64,000 nucleotides of DNA from Cylindrotheca closterium (taxonomy: Eukaryota > Bacillariophyta > Bacillariophyceae > Bacillariales > Bacillariaceae). Below, piece after piece: positions 11,529 through 21,900 of the stretch; position 1 is the first letter of the stretch, and each line of letters starts with the position of its first letter. The position numbers were made by a program, and so were the translations under genes. A model generated the notes under the pieces. It was given only the letters and a program-made list of their open reading frames with translations. It was not told the DNA's origin and made no database searches. The stretch covers positions 181,645-245,644 of the forward strand of contig CAKOGP040001759.1 of NCBI GenBank assembly GCA_933822405.4. Reading direction: 5' to 3'.

Positions 11529-12746
11529 ATGGAAGACGCGAAACCCAAAGCCACTACATCACAGGCCGAGGCTTGCGCCAGTGCCGATGATGTTCCACAA
11601 GATGTCCGACCATACGACATCCTCTGTGGTCGAAGCAAAACGTGTTTCAACAACATTGGAAACCGTCGCTTTCGAATCACAATCAGTATGAATGTGGAGA
11701 AGTATGATACAATTACTAATCGAACCGAACGAGGAAAGTTCATTGCTTCCTTGGCTCGCACATTCAAGGAAGATGTAGGCTTTCGTTTTGTCCGCATCTC
11801 CAAGAAGAACGGCCGTGTGGAACTATCCGATGAAGAGATCCGAGCCAAGATCGGACATGCTCTTCGTGACTTGTCCAAGGCAAAAGCTGAAGCAGCTGCG
11901 GCTGCTGCCATGCCTGTGGGCATGGAAACCAAGAAGATCATGGAATTGTCTTCCAAACCTCCTCTTCCTAGTACAGCTATGGTGGTTACTCCTGAACCAC
12001 AAACTCGCCGGGTCACAAATGATTTTGAGACCGACAGCAACGGTAAGCTAATGGCCTTTCCACAAATACCCAACATTCGCAAGAAGAATAGCATCATGGA
12101 TGCCGCTGGCTTCCCTAAGAATACTACCTCACAACAACAACAACAACAACAAGATGTTCCCAAGGCGATTTTCTTTTCGCCTCAACAACAACAAGAACAA
12201 GTTCTGCATCCTGTTCTTGAGGACTCGCCTCTACTAAAGTCCTCCAGGATCCAATCGAGGCAATCAACTATATCGCTTGATCATCAAGACAACAGGCCAG
12301 CTACTCTCAAGCAGGCCCCAGTCAGAGAGGAGATTGGAGATGATGACTATTGTCTCATGCCTCTAACCTTCGATGATGAACCCAACGCTCCTGGTTTGTT
12401 GGATGCCATCCAATTGGATGTGCTTTCCGGCTTTGCCAGCGAGCAAATGATGCCCAAGGCAAGAACCGTCTCCATGCCCAACATGATCTCCCAATTGACA
12501 TTTGAGATGTACCATCATGATCATCATCATCATCATAATGAGGATGCGAGTATTGCTAGTGTTCGTTACAACGACGATGAGGCTATTGTCGAGGCCAAAC
12601 ACGGCAATGGAGGATTTATTCGCAAGATGCACCAACAATCCAATCATTCTGCCGATCTCATGTCATTGGGATCAAATGATGACCACATGATCAGTTTGTG
12701 CGAATCTGTCGATTGCTTGTCGTTAGATTTGGACATTCATCCTTGA
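11529..12746 (+). CDS. DUF6824-like protein, divergent copy
   Basis: ATG at 11529, 405 residues, no intron. Residues about 25-118 form the diatom domain often labelled DUF6824: RPYDILCGRSKTCFNNIGN, RRFRITISMNVEKYD, then FIASLARTF..DVGFRFVR and DEEIRAKIGHALRDL. The domain is N-terminal. It is followed by an Ala-rich helix, Gln runs, and a His/Asp-rich C-terminus with a short His tract (YHHDHHHHHNED). Two close relatives sit at 13869-14999 and 20489-21592 on the other strand; this copy keeps the same core but has an unrelated tail. The conserved basic and glycine-rich core suggests nucleic-acid or protein binding, but no function is established. Confidence 0.85.
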   Translation: MEDAKPKATTSQAEACASADDVPQDVRPYDILCGRSKTCFNNIGNRRFRITISMNVEKYDTITNRTERGKFIASLARTFKEDVGFRFVRISKKNGRVELSDEEIRAKIGHALRDLSKAKAEAAAAAAMPVGMETKKIMELSSKPPLPSTAMVVTPEPQTRRVTNDFETDSNGKLMAFPQIPNIRKKNSIMDAAGFPKNTTSQQQQQQQDVPKAIFFSPQQQQEQVLHPVLEDSPLLKSSRIQSRQSTISLDHQDNRPATLKQAPVREEIGDDDYCLMPLTFDDEPNAPGLLDAIQLDVLSGFASEQMMPKARTVSMPNMISQLTFEMYHHDHHHHHNEDASIASVRYNDDEAIVEAKHGNGGFIRKMHQQSNHSADLMSLGSNDDHMISLCESVDCLSLDLDIHP

Positions 12747-13868
12747 AATTGAACATTTCATGGATGACTGATAGGTTCAAGACACCTAGGAACTACAACC
12801 AAGATCCTATCCTAGTTGATCATGGAAACAACGACAAGAGAAACAAAAACAAAAACGCCTGGTCAACGTTTGACCAATTTTGCTTTGTTTGTCCCCTTGA
12901 TTGAAGTTTCCCACGACCTCAATCATGGTTGATTGCAGGAGGACCAAATACATACATAATCTCAAGGACGAATTCTCGGATGAAAAAATTGACCAATGCA
13001 GTGATTCTCAACATCCCAAGCTTGCCAATGTGTGGCTCACGGCTTTTGCAAGCTGGCCAGCGAATGGAATGATCGAAGCGTCAGATCTGCTGCAAGAGAC
13101 AAGAAAACCGCCTTGGTAATAGGTGTTGCATGCTTAGTGTATAATATACATATATGAATAGAATTGATGATATTTCATATCCGCAAAAACAGGATTCCTG
13201 GGTGAATGAGTATTTATAGAATTGTTGCATTTTAAAAAGATACCGTATCAGAGGTAGCCATCGACTAGCTATTGCTGCCTCCCGTCAAATCCAATTCTGC
13301 AAGCTTTTCCACTTCCGTTTCTGTGGCAAACTCTGTCTCGTACTGTAAGATCCACAGAATTTGCCACCAGGGTACTTGGCATTATCTAGTTTTGAAAAAC
13401 TTGCTACCAAGTGAATCGTAAGAGCGCCTCCTCCGATCAATCACAACGAAGGCACTTGTTTAGCGCCATTGTTTTAGCGCCCTGTCATCAAATTCGACTC
13501 CCATTTTGGCTCCACATTTTACAAATTTAGGACATATTTACAAATTTAGTGCACCATGACGGCCAACGGTTGGAAAACACGTTTGTTCTATAACCAGTGA
13601 GAGATGAAACCATTCATCATGTTCAAGCACCTCTGACGATAGCTTCGATACTATTAAAAAATGCAACCAAGATGATCATCAATCATTTTCTATTATTGCT
13701 ATAGTCGTGGTGAAAAGTGCAATATTTTCAGTATTTATCATCGTTGGAGCTGCTCCCATTGCAATGTGTTCCAAAGTGATGCTAGTATTCAAGGTGGAGG
13801 TTCGATGGTCAAAGGCTGACCCATCTCTTTCGTACTCCTCAAATACATTATAAGTACTAAACATCCTT
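12747..13868. other. Region between two convergent DUF6824-like genes
   Basis: Downstream region of both neighbouring genes. From about 13140 it belongs to the segmental duplication (see repeat entries). Short frames near 12901-13119 do not look coding. Confidence 0.4.
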
Positions 13869-15300
13869 TTAGTCGTCGTTGACCAAGGAAATGTTTTCCA
13901 TCGTGGTATCGGAGAGCCAAGCAGACGACGATGGTCGACTTATAGAAGTATCGCAGCAGTAGCTACCAACGGACATGGGACTAGTAGCTGGAGCCAGTGC
14001 CGAGTGTTCGTTTTGTAGGAGCTCGTCCGAGGTTGTCCAAAAATCATCCAGTTCATCTTCTTCGTCTACTAGCGAAGGGATCAAATACATGGGAGGTGGA
14101 TTCAATAGGCTCTGTTGACATGCATCCAATAGGCTATGTTGAGTCGTATATCCTTCTCCAATATGATCCAAGAGTGGATGATACGGGAGTTTCCCCCTTT
14201 CTTGGTCGGTGTCTGGTGATACTGTCATAAAGTTGTTGTCTAGAAGTAGATTTGATTGCAACGGCGTGGTTTCTTGTTCCGCCTGAGGAAGCTTGGACAA
14301 CATGAGGTGCACAGGAGGACTGGGGGAGCAAATCTGATCGAGAGCACCAGCACCGGCCTTTTGGGCATTCAAAGTGACTGGTTGTTCTTCAATCGTGGCC
14401 ACACTGCTGGGAGCGGAGGATACTCTAATTTGAGCCGATGAAGCAGTTACTGGTGCGGGACATGGAGTGGACATGCTAGCTGTTGTTGGCTTGCTACCAT
14501 CCAAGGTGGATTGCGCCGATGACATTGTAGACGCGGATGATAGTGTCACCAAAGAGGCAGAGGAAGAAACCATCCTGAGTGCCTTCTTGTCTTGCTTCTG
14601 GTATGGACCAGGTCTTAGAACCTTGGATTCAGGTGTAGTAGTACGACCACTGCCATCTTCCTTCGTATTAGACGAAAGATCTCTCAACGCGTGTCCAATC
14701 TTGGCTCGAATCTCATAATTCGTGAGTTCCACCGTTTGTGCATTCTTCGCTCCTCCCTCCTTGCGCTTGAGAAAGCGAAAACCAACTTCGTACCTCATGG
14801 TCTGAGCAAGACTCGCAATAAATTTGCTTCGTTCATGACGAGAACGCATGGCATTGTACTTTTCCACATTCATGCTGATGGTAATGCGAAATCTACGGTT
14901 TCCAATGTTGTTGAAGGAATTGCGGTTCCTACCGCATAGAACGTCGTATGGTCGAGGATTGTCAAAGGACTTCAAATTGGATGAAGAGTGGTCCATCATG
15001 ATTGTTTATTTGTATGTTTGCTTGCTTGTTTGTTTGCTTGTGTAAATTGATTTGCTTCTACCAGACGCGTTCTTGTCAAGAAACTTTTTTTGCGTTGGTT
15101 TATTTTTGGAGAGCCATCGCAGTCGTCTTTGGTTTCTGTTTTCGGCAATAGACGAGATTCACTCCTCTAACATATATTTGACTACTTAAGGGTGGCCGAA
15201 TGACTGAGTTTCTACTTGCCACCAATATGTTTTCTACTTAGTTACCTTCCAGTTGAATCAATCACTAGTCCGATATATGTTAGAAAATTGCGATTTGTTT
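13140..15300. repeat. Segmental duplication, copy A
   Basis: About 2.15 kb that matches 19745-21900 in the same orientation. It includes the DUF6824-like gene and both flanks. Shared landmarks on the 3' side are AAGATCCACAGAATTTGCCA, GTACTTGGCAT(T/A)ATCTAGTTTT and CACCATGACGGCCAACGGT. On the 5' side they are CAGACGCG...TTTTTTTGCGTTG, CAGTCGTCTTTGGTTT and CTAACATATAT. The noncoding similarity is high but has indels, so the event is not very recent. Confidence 0.85.
13869..14999 (-). CDS. DUF6824-like protein (duplicated pair, copy A)
   Basis: ATG at 14999 (the next codon is also ATG), 376 residues, single exon. The DUF6824-type core is at residues about 14-118 (RPYDVLCGRNRNSFNNIGN, RRFRITISMNVEKYN, RSKFIASLAQTMRYEVGFRF, NYEIRAKIGHALRDLSS). 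A Ser/Thr/Pro-rich linker and an acidic C-terminal section (SLVDEEDELDDFW) follow. It is nearly collinear with the product of 20489-21592. Compared with that copy it has KEGGAKN where the other has KGGAKN, and NYEIRAK where the other has DDEIRAK. The function is unknown; the acidic, Ser-rich tail looks like a transcription-activation region, which is inference only. Confidence 0.88.
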   Translation of the reverse strand: MMDHSSSNLKSFDNPRPYDVLCGRNRNSFNNIGNRRFRITISMNVEKYNAMRSRHERSKFIASLAQTMRYEVGFRFLKRKEGGAKNAQTVELTNYEIRAKIGHALRDLSSNTKEDGSGRTTTPESKVLRPGPYQKQDKKALRMVSSSASLVTLSSASTMSSAQSTLDGSKPTTASMSTPCPAPVTASSAQIRVSSAPSSVATIEEQPVTLNAQKAGAGALDQICSPSPPVHLMLSKLPQAEQETTPLQSNLLLDNNFMTVSPDTDQERGKLPYHPLLDHIGEGYTTQHSLLDACQQSLLNPPPMYLIPSLVDEEDELDDFWTTSDELLQNEHSALAPATSPMSVGSYCCDTSISRPSSSAWLSDTTMENISLVNDD

Positions 15301-16350
15301 CGAATTTTGACGCGTGGCCAAACTCTAAGAAATAAAACGAAATGCATTTAACGTCCCCATACACGCGTACCTGAACATTTGTTTGTTCGAGAATGTTGTT
15401 TTCACGCCATATTTACCGAAAAGTCGAAAATATTGTACTGTACTCCAACATGTTTTATGGTCCAAAAACTAATATAAAAAAAGCTGAAGCATCCACTGGT
15501 TCATTCTAAAGTACCAGCGCTGTAAAAGGTAATCAAAAGACCACAATTTGAATATACATGACAATAAGACATGCCAATGTGTTACTGTACTACAATTATA
15601 GTAGTAATTAGTTTAAAATGGTGAAAGACGCCGTTGCCCCTTTGTTGGGATGATCAGTCCAGTGCCATCATCGCGATACTGCATGCACCACCGAGTATTG
15701 CAATAAAAATTATTATTATTGACAACAACGGCTGTTCACATGTCTGACGGATATCGCTTGCTCCCCATATTTGAGCAGGGTGATGGATCACATGACACTG
15801 ATATTCCAAGCGAGGCTTCCGCTTTGCCTTTCAATCCTTTGGAAATAGTAATCTCCAATCGATGATCTTGTTCTTGAAGTAGGTACGCCAATCCCTAATC
15901 CTAAAGGGACCACTTATCTGGGATCTTGCTGATCAGGACGCGCTTACGAGCCTCGACCTGCCCATCCCACCCCCGTCGTCGCACCCAAATGATTCGTTTT
16001 AGGTGGCCAAACAAGACTGGAGGGAAACACGCAATCGCAGCAAGCCATGAAATCTTCTGGTTTCGCGTCGCCGATGCAACCTAGTGAGTGACCAATCCAC
16101 TAGAAACCACAAAGGCAAACACTAGCCTTCCGAAGGATCCCTCGGAAATGTGACAATAAAATATACGCGAAAGTGTAGACTCGCCAAAATGTCCTAAAAG
16201 AGAAAAGAAAAAAAAGTGAGATCATGGTTCAGAAAGTAAATGCAATTGATGGGGTGAATTTCCAGGTAAAACTCTTTGATGGGTTGTTCGTGTGTTGTCG
16301 CACACTATTATCATACTTCATCTCTTTCAAAGTCGTAGCAAGAATGTGCT
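15000..16350. other. Intergenic; upstream part belongs to the duplication
   Basis: The first 300 bases are the duplicated 5' flank of the DUF6824-like gene. The rest (15300-16350) has no counterpart in the other copy and no frame I can support as coding. Confidence 0.4.
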
Positions 16351-18183
16351 TTAATTGGCACCTTTTCCTCGATTTACCACGCGGCGACTGTATCGTCGTC
16401 CTTTTTCCGTCATGCCAGATCCCAAAGCTTCAGTAGAAGGATCCTTCTTATCTGGCGAAAGCTTGAGCTGTAGCCGTCGGCTGTAGCGCTTTCCGGATTC
16501 GGTCCATCCAGATCCCATTCCATCAGAAGGAATATCATTCGTAGCTGCGTTGTCAGATTGCTCAGTTGGTGCTGCAAAAATCTCGCCATCGCTACCATCC
16601 TGCTCCAAAGAATCGAAGTCGTCATTAATCAATCCAGCATCAAAAGGCGACTCGTCCATGGTACTCAAGTCTTCTCCCTCTGGATCTTCGATAATGACAA
16701 GAAGGGAAGTTTTGGATTCCTTCTTCTCGTTCACGTCATCGACTTCTTCTTCCTCCTGCTTTGGATCTTCGATAATGACAAGAAGGGTTGGTTCAAAATC
16801 GATCTTCTTTTCAGACATTTTCTCATTCTGGCCCTTGCTTCTTCTGGCTCTTGCCTTGTTTGCCCACTTGGCTCTCTCGGTCTTGGTCTTCTTGTTCAAA
16901 TTCGCCTTCTCGGCCACGATCTCCTCGGCCTTCTTGACCCAAATAGCGCCAGCTTTGGCAAGATGAGTCGATCGTTCCTTGGCGATGTCATCGTTGAATC
17001 CAGCATCCAACGACGAGTCAATGTCGCTCTCGTCGCCGCCTTCTTCTGGATCTTCGATTAGGACAGGCAGCAAAGGAGTGAAGAGTTCGTTGGTTCGTTT
17101 GGCCCATGTTGCAGCGCAAGTTGGAACTGTAGATGATGAATTCATTTTGCGACACTTGGTGGGTCTGGATGAAATAAGGCAGGAAGTTGCGGTTCGCTTG
17201 AGTGACAATGGTGCTTGTTCTTCCATGCAGGGCTCGTCGTCGTTGTTGTCGTCGTCATCCAAATCCATTGGTACTGGAATATTGGAGAGCATGTCCTGAA
17301 GGACCGTTGGAAGCATTTGTCGGTGGTCCTCGAGCGCAATTGCAATGGTTTCAGAGTCGATTTTGCCATCAATAAATCCAGTATCCAAAGACGAGTCAAT
17401 GTCACTCGAATCTTCTTCTGCTGGATCTTCGATAATGGTGGCAAGCACCGTAGGTTTGAAATCGATCATCAAGCGTCGGGCATTCCGTCTCTTGATCTTG
17501 CGGTCAATTTGACGAATTAGCTGCCTTCGGGACTGAAGATCTTGCTCGTCGGGAATGAAGTTTCTCCTTCGAGTCTTAGGGGCGAATTGGACTCGGCTTG
17601 AAGAGGTTGGTTTGGGTGATCCCCAATCTTGTCTTGAAGGACGAAGAATGGACACAGGAGTATGCGGAACGAATCTCACTGTGTTCTCTATCTCTGGAAT
17701 TACTTCGTCGTGAAGTTGAATGCGCCATTGAATCAGACCCCAACATTCCCTGCGAGATTGTAGTTCTTGGTTGTTTGGGGCAAAGGTTCGACGAAAGATT
17801 TTGGCGAAACGGACACGGTTGGGTTTTCTGGTGAACACACCCAACCAACTTCGTTTTTTCTTGCGAGACCCGCCTTCTGGACGACGAAGGATGGAAACAG
17901 GAGGCTGTCGTCTCTTCCATTGCCTGCAAAGTCTCTGATAGGTTCGGTAAGTGTCGAGTACCATGTACCGAAGTAACACGATTGCGACTGCACAAACCAA
18001 ACCGGTAATGATGGTTTCTTGAACTGGTTGTTGTTGTTGTTGTTGTTGTTGTTGAGTGATGGCACTCATTCGAGGTAACTTGGGAAAGCTGATGCTTTTG
18101 AAGCTTTCTTGATTGACAAAGGTAGTGATGTAGTTGGTCATGATTGTTGTTGTTGTTGTATTAGTTGATTCAAAGAGGTTCAT
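16351..18183 (-). CDS. Single-pass membrane protein with two SILK+RVxF modules (candidate PP1-docking protein)
   Basis: ATG at 18183, 610 residues, one exon. After a Thr-rich start and a Gln run there is one membrane segment (about 58-78, ITGLVCAVAIVLLRYMVL). A basic region follows with an internally duplicated module: SILR at 97-100 then RVRF at 123-126; TVRF at 168-171; SILR at 178-181 then RVQF at 197-200. Each RVxF is followed by F.P..Q.LQSRR. [GS]IL[RK] followed by RVxF is the known pair of docking motifs for protein phosphatase 1. The rest has four copies of an acidic (L/I)xVIIEDPxxE...DSSLDAGF-type repeat and ends with two copies of GSGxTExGxRYSRR. No enzymatic domain is visible. A PP1-regulatory role at a membrane is inference from motifs. 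Confidence 0.75.
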   Translation of the reverse strand: MNLFESTNTTTTTIMTNYITTFVNQESFKSISFPKLPRMSAITQQQQQQQQQPVQETIITGLVCAVAIVLLRYMVLDTYRTYQRLCRQWKRRQPPVSILRRPEGGSRKKKRSWLGVFTRKPNRVRFAKIFRRTFAPNNQELQSRRECWGLIQWRIQLHDEVIPEIENTVRFVPHTPVSILRPSRQDWGSPKPTSSSRVQFAPKTRRRNFIPDEQDLQSRRQLIRQIDRKIKRRNARRLMIDFKPTVLATIIEDPAEEDSSDIDSSLDTGFIDGKIDSETIAIALEDHRQMLPTVLQDMLSNIPVPMDLDDDDNNDDEPCMEEQAPLSLKRTATSCLISSRPTKCRKMNSSSTVPTCAATWAKRTNELFTPLLPVLIEDPEEGGDESDIDSSLDAGFNDDIAKERSTHLAKAGAIWVKKAEEIVAEKANLNKKTKTERAKWANKARARRSKGQNEKMSEKKIDFEPTLLVIIEDPKQEEEEVDDVNEKKESKTSLLVIIEDPEGEDLSTMDESPFDAGLINDDFDSLEQDGSDGEIFAAPTEQSDNAATNDIPSDGMGSGWTESGKRYSRRLQLKLSPDKKDPSTEALGSGMTEKGRRYSRRVVNRGKGAN

Positions 18184-18823
18184 AATGGAAATTGTGAGGT
18201 GTTGCGTTGAGGTGTGGAGTGAAAACCGCTACGGGTGGGAGATCGCCAATTTGCCGTGTTTTTAACACGATTGACTCCTTCGAATCCTCGTTTGGTGGTC
18301 TCGGTGGATGATGCGGTGTTTTGTAGGATGGATTGTTTTCATGTCATAATAGATTCAGGACGCTGATTGTAGAGTGTTGGAAGGTTAGACCATTGTCGAT
18401 CAAATTTATGCCAGTGGATAAGAAGGGTCGTTGATGGGTCGGTCGGATCGTTGTCAGACGTACGAGTATTTTCGAATTTGTATCTACGATACAGCAGTCG
18501 GACGTGTGCACATGGTATGGTGTGCGCGCTCGAGAATTCAAAATCTGCATATTTCCACGCAGCGTTTGTACACGTACGCGTACTGTGTACCGGCCAAGCT
18601 TGGGAAATCTTGCTTCCAGCCGACGATTGATTTTATCATACTGTATTACTGTAGTGTACGGTATTCAGTATGATGATTGAATTATTGATCCACCTCGATC
18701 TTTCGCCATCACACGATCGAATGAGTGACATGTTTCGACAACGATCAACACGACAATCATCATTTCCTACTCTACAAGGATCCTTGGAGGATCCTTGTCA
18801 GCTCATAAATCAAACACAGCTAC
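18184..18823. other. Intergenic with a perfect hairpin
   Basis: Promoter side of the SILK/RVxF gene. A hairpin with perfect 10-base arms (ACAAGGATCC and its complement, 5-base loop) lies at 18774-18798, just ahead of the pseudogene. No gene seen. Confidence 0.4.
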
Positions 18824-19680
18824 TATGTCACAGCCCTCTTTCATCAATATCCTCTTGATCATCTTGCTTTTGGGACACTCCAGTATCAAGGCCATCTAAA
18901 TGCTTCCAAGAATTTGGCTCTTTGTTTGCTTCTACATCTGAAGAGACTGAAGATGCTCTTGCTTCCGTATATCTATCTAAACTACGAGTTTCTGAAATTA
19001 AGCAAGAACTGGAAGCCTTGAAGGTGGATTATACCGACTGCTTTGACAAGGAAAGCATGGTAGCCCGGCTGCTGGAACCGCGGAATAAGAAGGATGAAAC
19101 ATGTGGGTGACGCTGAAGAGCCATCCTCTTCAACAGCATCGTCTTCTGCCGATTGTCCTTCCTCCGATGAGCGTTCAAAATCGCACTGAATTGGACGAGG
19201 AAGCCGAGCTGGGAAAAATTCAATCCATGAGGGTGAAGGAATGGCGAGAAGAGTTGGGGCACCGACGCATTCCATAGGCTGGATTGTTTGACAAGGAAGA
19301 TTTGGTCCAAGCGCTGTGGAAGGCCAAGCAACTTGATGCAGTCTTTTCAACGACGGGCAATATCTTGCAAGGATGAGTAGCCGACTTGAGTGAAGACGAT
19401 GTCGAAAAAGAAAACTGCAGCACACTGCTGCGCCGATGTTACTAGATGTATATGCCACTTGGTACGGACCATGACAAATGATCGCACCTTTACTTGGGCA
19501 GGCTGCCCAAGAGTCCTTCAGTGGCTGTAGCGACGGCGACGTATCAAAACCACTGGTGCGGGTTGCCAAAATGGATAGCGATGCCAACCCACAAATGGCC
19601 TCCAACCTCAAGGTGGCTCGATTGCCAGTCTTGGTCTTATTCCAGCATGGGGAAGAAATAGATCTAGTATGTTTGCAAAT
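18824..19680 (+). pseudogene. Broken secreted SAP-like/thioredoxin-domain gene
   Basis: The remains are collinear but span several frames. They begin with a signal peptide from ATG 18824 (FINILLIILLLGHSS) that hits TAA. After a frameshift comes a SAP-like helix-loop-helix (KLRVSEIKQELEALKVDYTD), ending in a TGA. A second SAP-like unit follows (SMRVKEWREELGHRRIP, with TAG before the GLFDKEDLVQALW half). Last is a thioredoxin-fold segment: DVYATWYGP, then TGA, then QMIAPLLGQAAQES, and later MDSDANPQMASNLKVARLPV with LVLFQHGEE. In an intact thioredoxin WCGPC stands where this has W-Y-G-P-stop. At least three other in-frame stops and one frameshift make a pseudogene the only reasonable reading. 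The 3' end stops near a GTATGT that could be an old splice donor. Confidence 0.8.
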
Positions 19681-19744
19681 TGCGTTTCCCCCCGTACACT
19701 TGTTCAACAAACGGGTATCAACCGCCACAAAGCGGGTGTAAACG

Positions 19745-21900
19745 GTTTTTTTTGGTACCCGATGTATAATACCGGTATACATATGAGTAGAATTTATGAT
19801 ACTTCCTATCCACAAAAACACGAGTGTACCTATAGAATTTTGCATTTACTAGCTATTGAGGAGGACAAGCTAGCTATTAGTGGCTGTTGCCTGCTCTCGT
19901 CAAATCCATTCTGAAAGCTTTGCAACTTCCATTTCTGTGACAAATCTCAAGCGATCCTGTTTCGTAAGATCCACAGAATTTGCCACCGGAGTACTTGGCA
20001 TAATCTAGTTTTGAAAACTTGCTGCCAAGTGAATCTTTCTAGTAAAAGCGGATATTTTAGCACCTCCTCCGAGCAATCACAACAAAGGCACTTGTTTAGT
20101 GCCTTTCATAAATTGCGCCTGTTCTTCCTTCCTGCCATTTTCAAGATTGGGCCCTCCACATTTTACAAATTTGGGACACATTTACAAATTTAGTTCACCA
20201 TGACGGCCAACGGTAGAAAGCACGTTCGTTCTATAACCAGTGAGAGAGATTGTAACCATCCATCATCTACAAGCACCTTTGATAGCTTCGATAATATTTT
20301 AAAAAATACAATCAAGATGATCTAGGACTAGACTAATTTGCTATACTATTATTACTACCGGTATAGTCGTGAGTGCAAGTCTATTCAGGAGTTAGAAGGA
20401 GGAGAGAAGGTGGAATGGTCAAAGGCTGACCAATCCAAACTGTACATTCGTCCATTTCTTTCGTACTCTCCAGTAAGTAAACATCTTTTCAGTTGTTGTT
20501 GACCAAGGAAAGGTTTTCCATCATGGTATCGGAGAGACAAGCAGACGATGGCAGACTTATAGTATCGCAGCAGTAGCTGCCAACGGACATGGACCTGTTG
20601 CTCCTAGTATTGGTAGGAGCCAGAGCCGAGTGCTCGTTTTGTAGGAGCTCCGAGGTTCTCCAAAAATCATCCAGCTCATCTTCTTCGTCTAGCGAAGGGA
20701 TCAAATACATGGGAGGTGGATTCAATAGGCTCTGTTGACATGCATCCAAGAGGCTCATCTGTTGACACCCTTGTTCTCCAACAATATGATCCAAGAATGG
20801 ATGATAGGGGAATTTCCCTTTTTCTTGCTCGGCTTCTGGTGAAACTGTCTTGAAATTGTCCACAACTGGATTTGATTGCAATGGAGTGGTTTCTTGTTCC
20901 GCAAGAGGAAGCTTGGACAACATGAGTTGCACAGGAGGACTGGAAGAGCGAACTTGATCGGGAGCAGCACCGGCCTTTTCGGCATTCTCCAAAGTGACTT
21001 GTCCTTGAATGGTGGCCACGATGGGAGCGGAGGATACTTTAATTTGAGCCGATGAAGCAGTTACTGGTGCGGGACATGGAGTGGGCATGCTAGCTGTTGG
21101 CTTGGTACCATCCAAGGTAGATTGTGCCGATGACATCGTAGACGCGGATGACATTGTCACCAAAGAGGCAGAGGAAGAAACCATCCTGAGTGCCTTCTTG
21201 TCTTGCTTCTTGTAGGGACCAGGTCTTGGAACCTTGGATTCAGGTGTAGTAGTACGACCATTGCCTTCTTCCTTCATGGTGGATGACAGATCTCTCAACG
21301 CGTGTCCAATCTTGGCTCGAATCTCATCATCCGTAAGTTCCACCGTTTGTGCATTCTTCGCTCCTCCCTTGCGCTTGAGAAAGCGAAAGCCCACTTCGTA
21401 CCTCATAGTCTGAGCGAGACTCGTAATAAACTTGCTTCGTTCGTGACGAGAACGCATGCCATTGTACTTTTCCACATTCATGCTGATGGTAATGCGAAAT
21501 CTACGGTTTCCAATGTTGTTGAAGGAATTGCGGTTCCTACCGCATAGAACGTCGTATGGTCGAGGATTGTCAAAGGACTTGAAATTGTCCATCTTGTTAG
21601 TTAGTTGTGGATTGATATTAGAATGGCTGTCAAGGATCACTGATCAATGCTCCAACCAGACGCGATCTGGTCAAGATAAAAACTTTTTTTGCGTTGATGT
21701 TGTTTTTTGAGCCATTGCATGCAGTCATCAGTCGTCTTTGGTTTTGTGTTTTTGGCCATGGGCGCGATTCACCCCCCTAACATATATGTGGCTACTTAAA
21801 GGGGACCGAATGACGAAAGCTTCTATTCGCCGCCATTACATTTTCTACTTAGTCGCTTCGGTTTGAATCACTAGTCAAATAAATGTTAGAAATTGTTAAG
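19745..21900. repeat. Segmental duplication, copy B
   Basis: Partner of 13140-15300, in the same orientation and also carrying a DUF6824-like gene with both flanks. It carries two TACCGGTA palindromes (19770-19777, 20356-20363) at places where copy A lacks them. Confidence 0.85.
20489..21592 (-). CDS. DUF6824-like protein (duplicated pair, copy B)
   Basis: A GTG-initiated frame reaches 21640, but the first ATG is at 21592. That gives 367 residues starting MDNFKSFDNPRPYDVLCG, matching the start of copy A (13869-14999). The N-terminal DUF6824-type core is the same (NNIGNRRFRITISMNVEKYN, VGFRFLKRKGGAKN, ELTDDEIRAKIGHALRDL). The tail is collinear with small indels: Ser/Ala-rich, LLDACQQSLLNPPPMYLIPS, then acidic DEEDELDDFW. 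The reading frame is intact despite several indels relative to copy A, which suggests both copies are under selection. Function unknown. Confidence 0.88.
   Translation of the reverse strand: MDNFKSFDNPRPYDVLCGRNRNSFNNIGNRRFRITISMNVEKYNGMRSRHERSKFITSLAQTMRYEVGFRFLKRKGGAKNAQTVELTDDEIRAKIGHALRDLSSTMKEEGNGRTTTPESKVPRPGPYKKQDKKALRMVSSSASLVTMSSASTMSSAQSTLDGTKPTASMPTPCPAPVTASSAQIKVSSAPIVATIQGQVTLENAEKAGAAPDQVRSSSPPVQLMLSKLPLAEQETTPLQSNPVVDNFKTVSPEAEQEKGKFPYHPFLDHIVGEQGCQQMSLLDACQQSLLNPPPMYLIPSLDEEDELDDFWRTSELLQNEHSALAPTNTRSNRSMSVGSYCCDTISLPSSACLSDTMMENLSLVNNN

Noticed and set aside
19472..19474. TGA in the thioredoxin motif read as selenocysteine
   Set aside because: The same remnant has TAG, TAA and other TGA stops plus a frameshift, and the first active-site Cys is also lost (Tyr), so decay explains it better.
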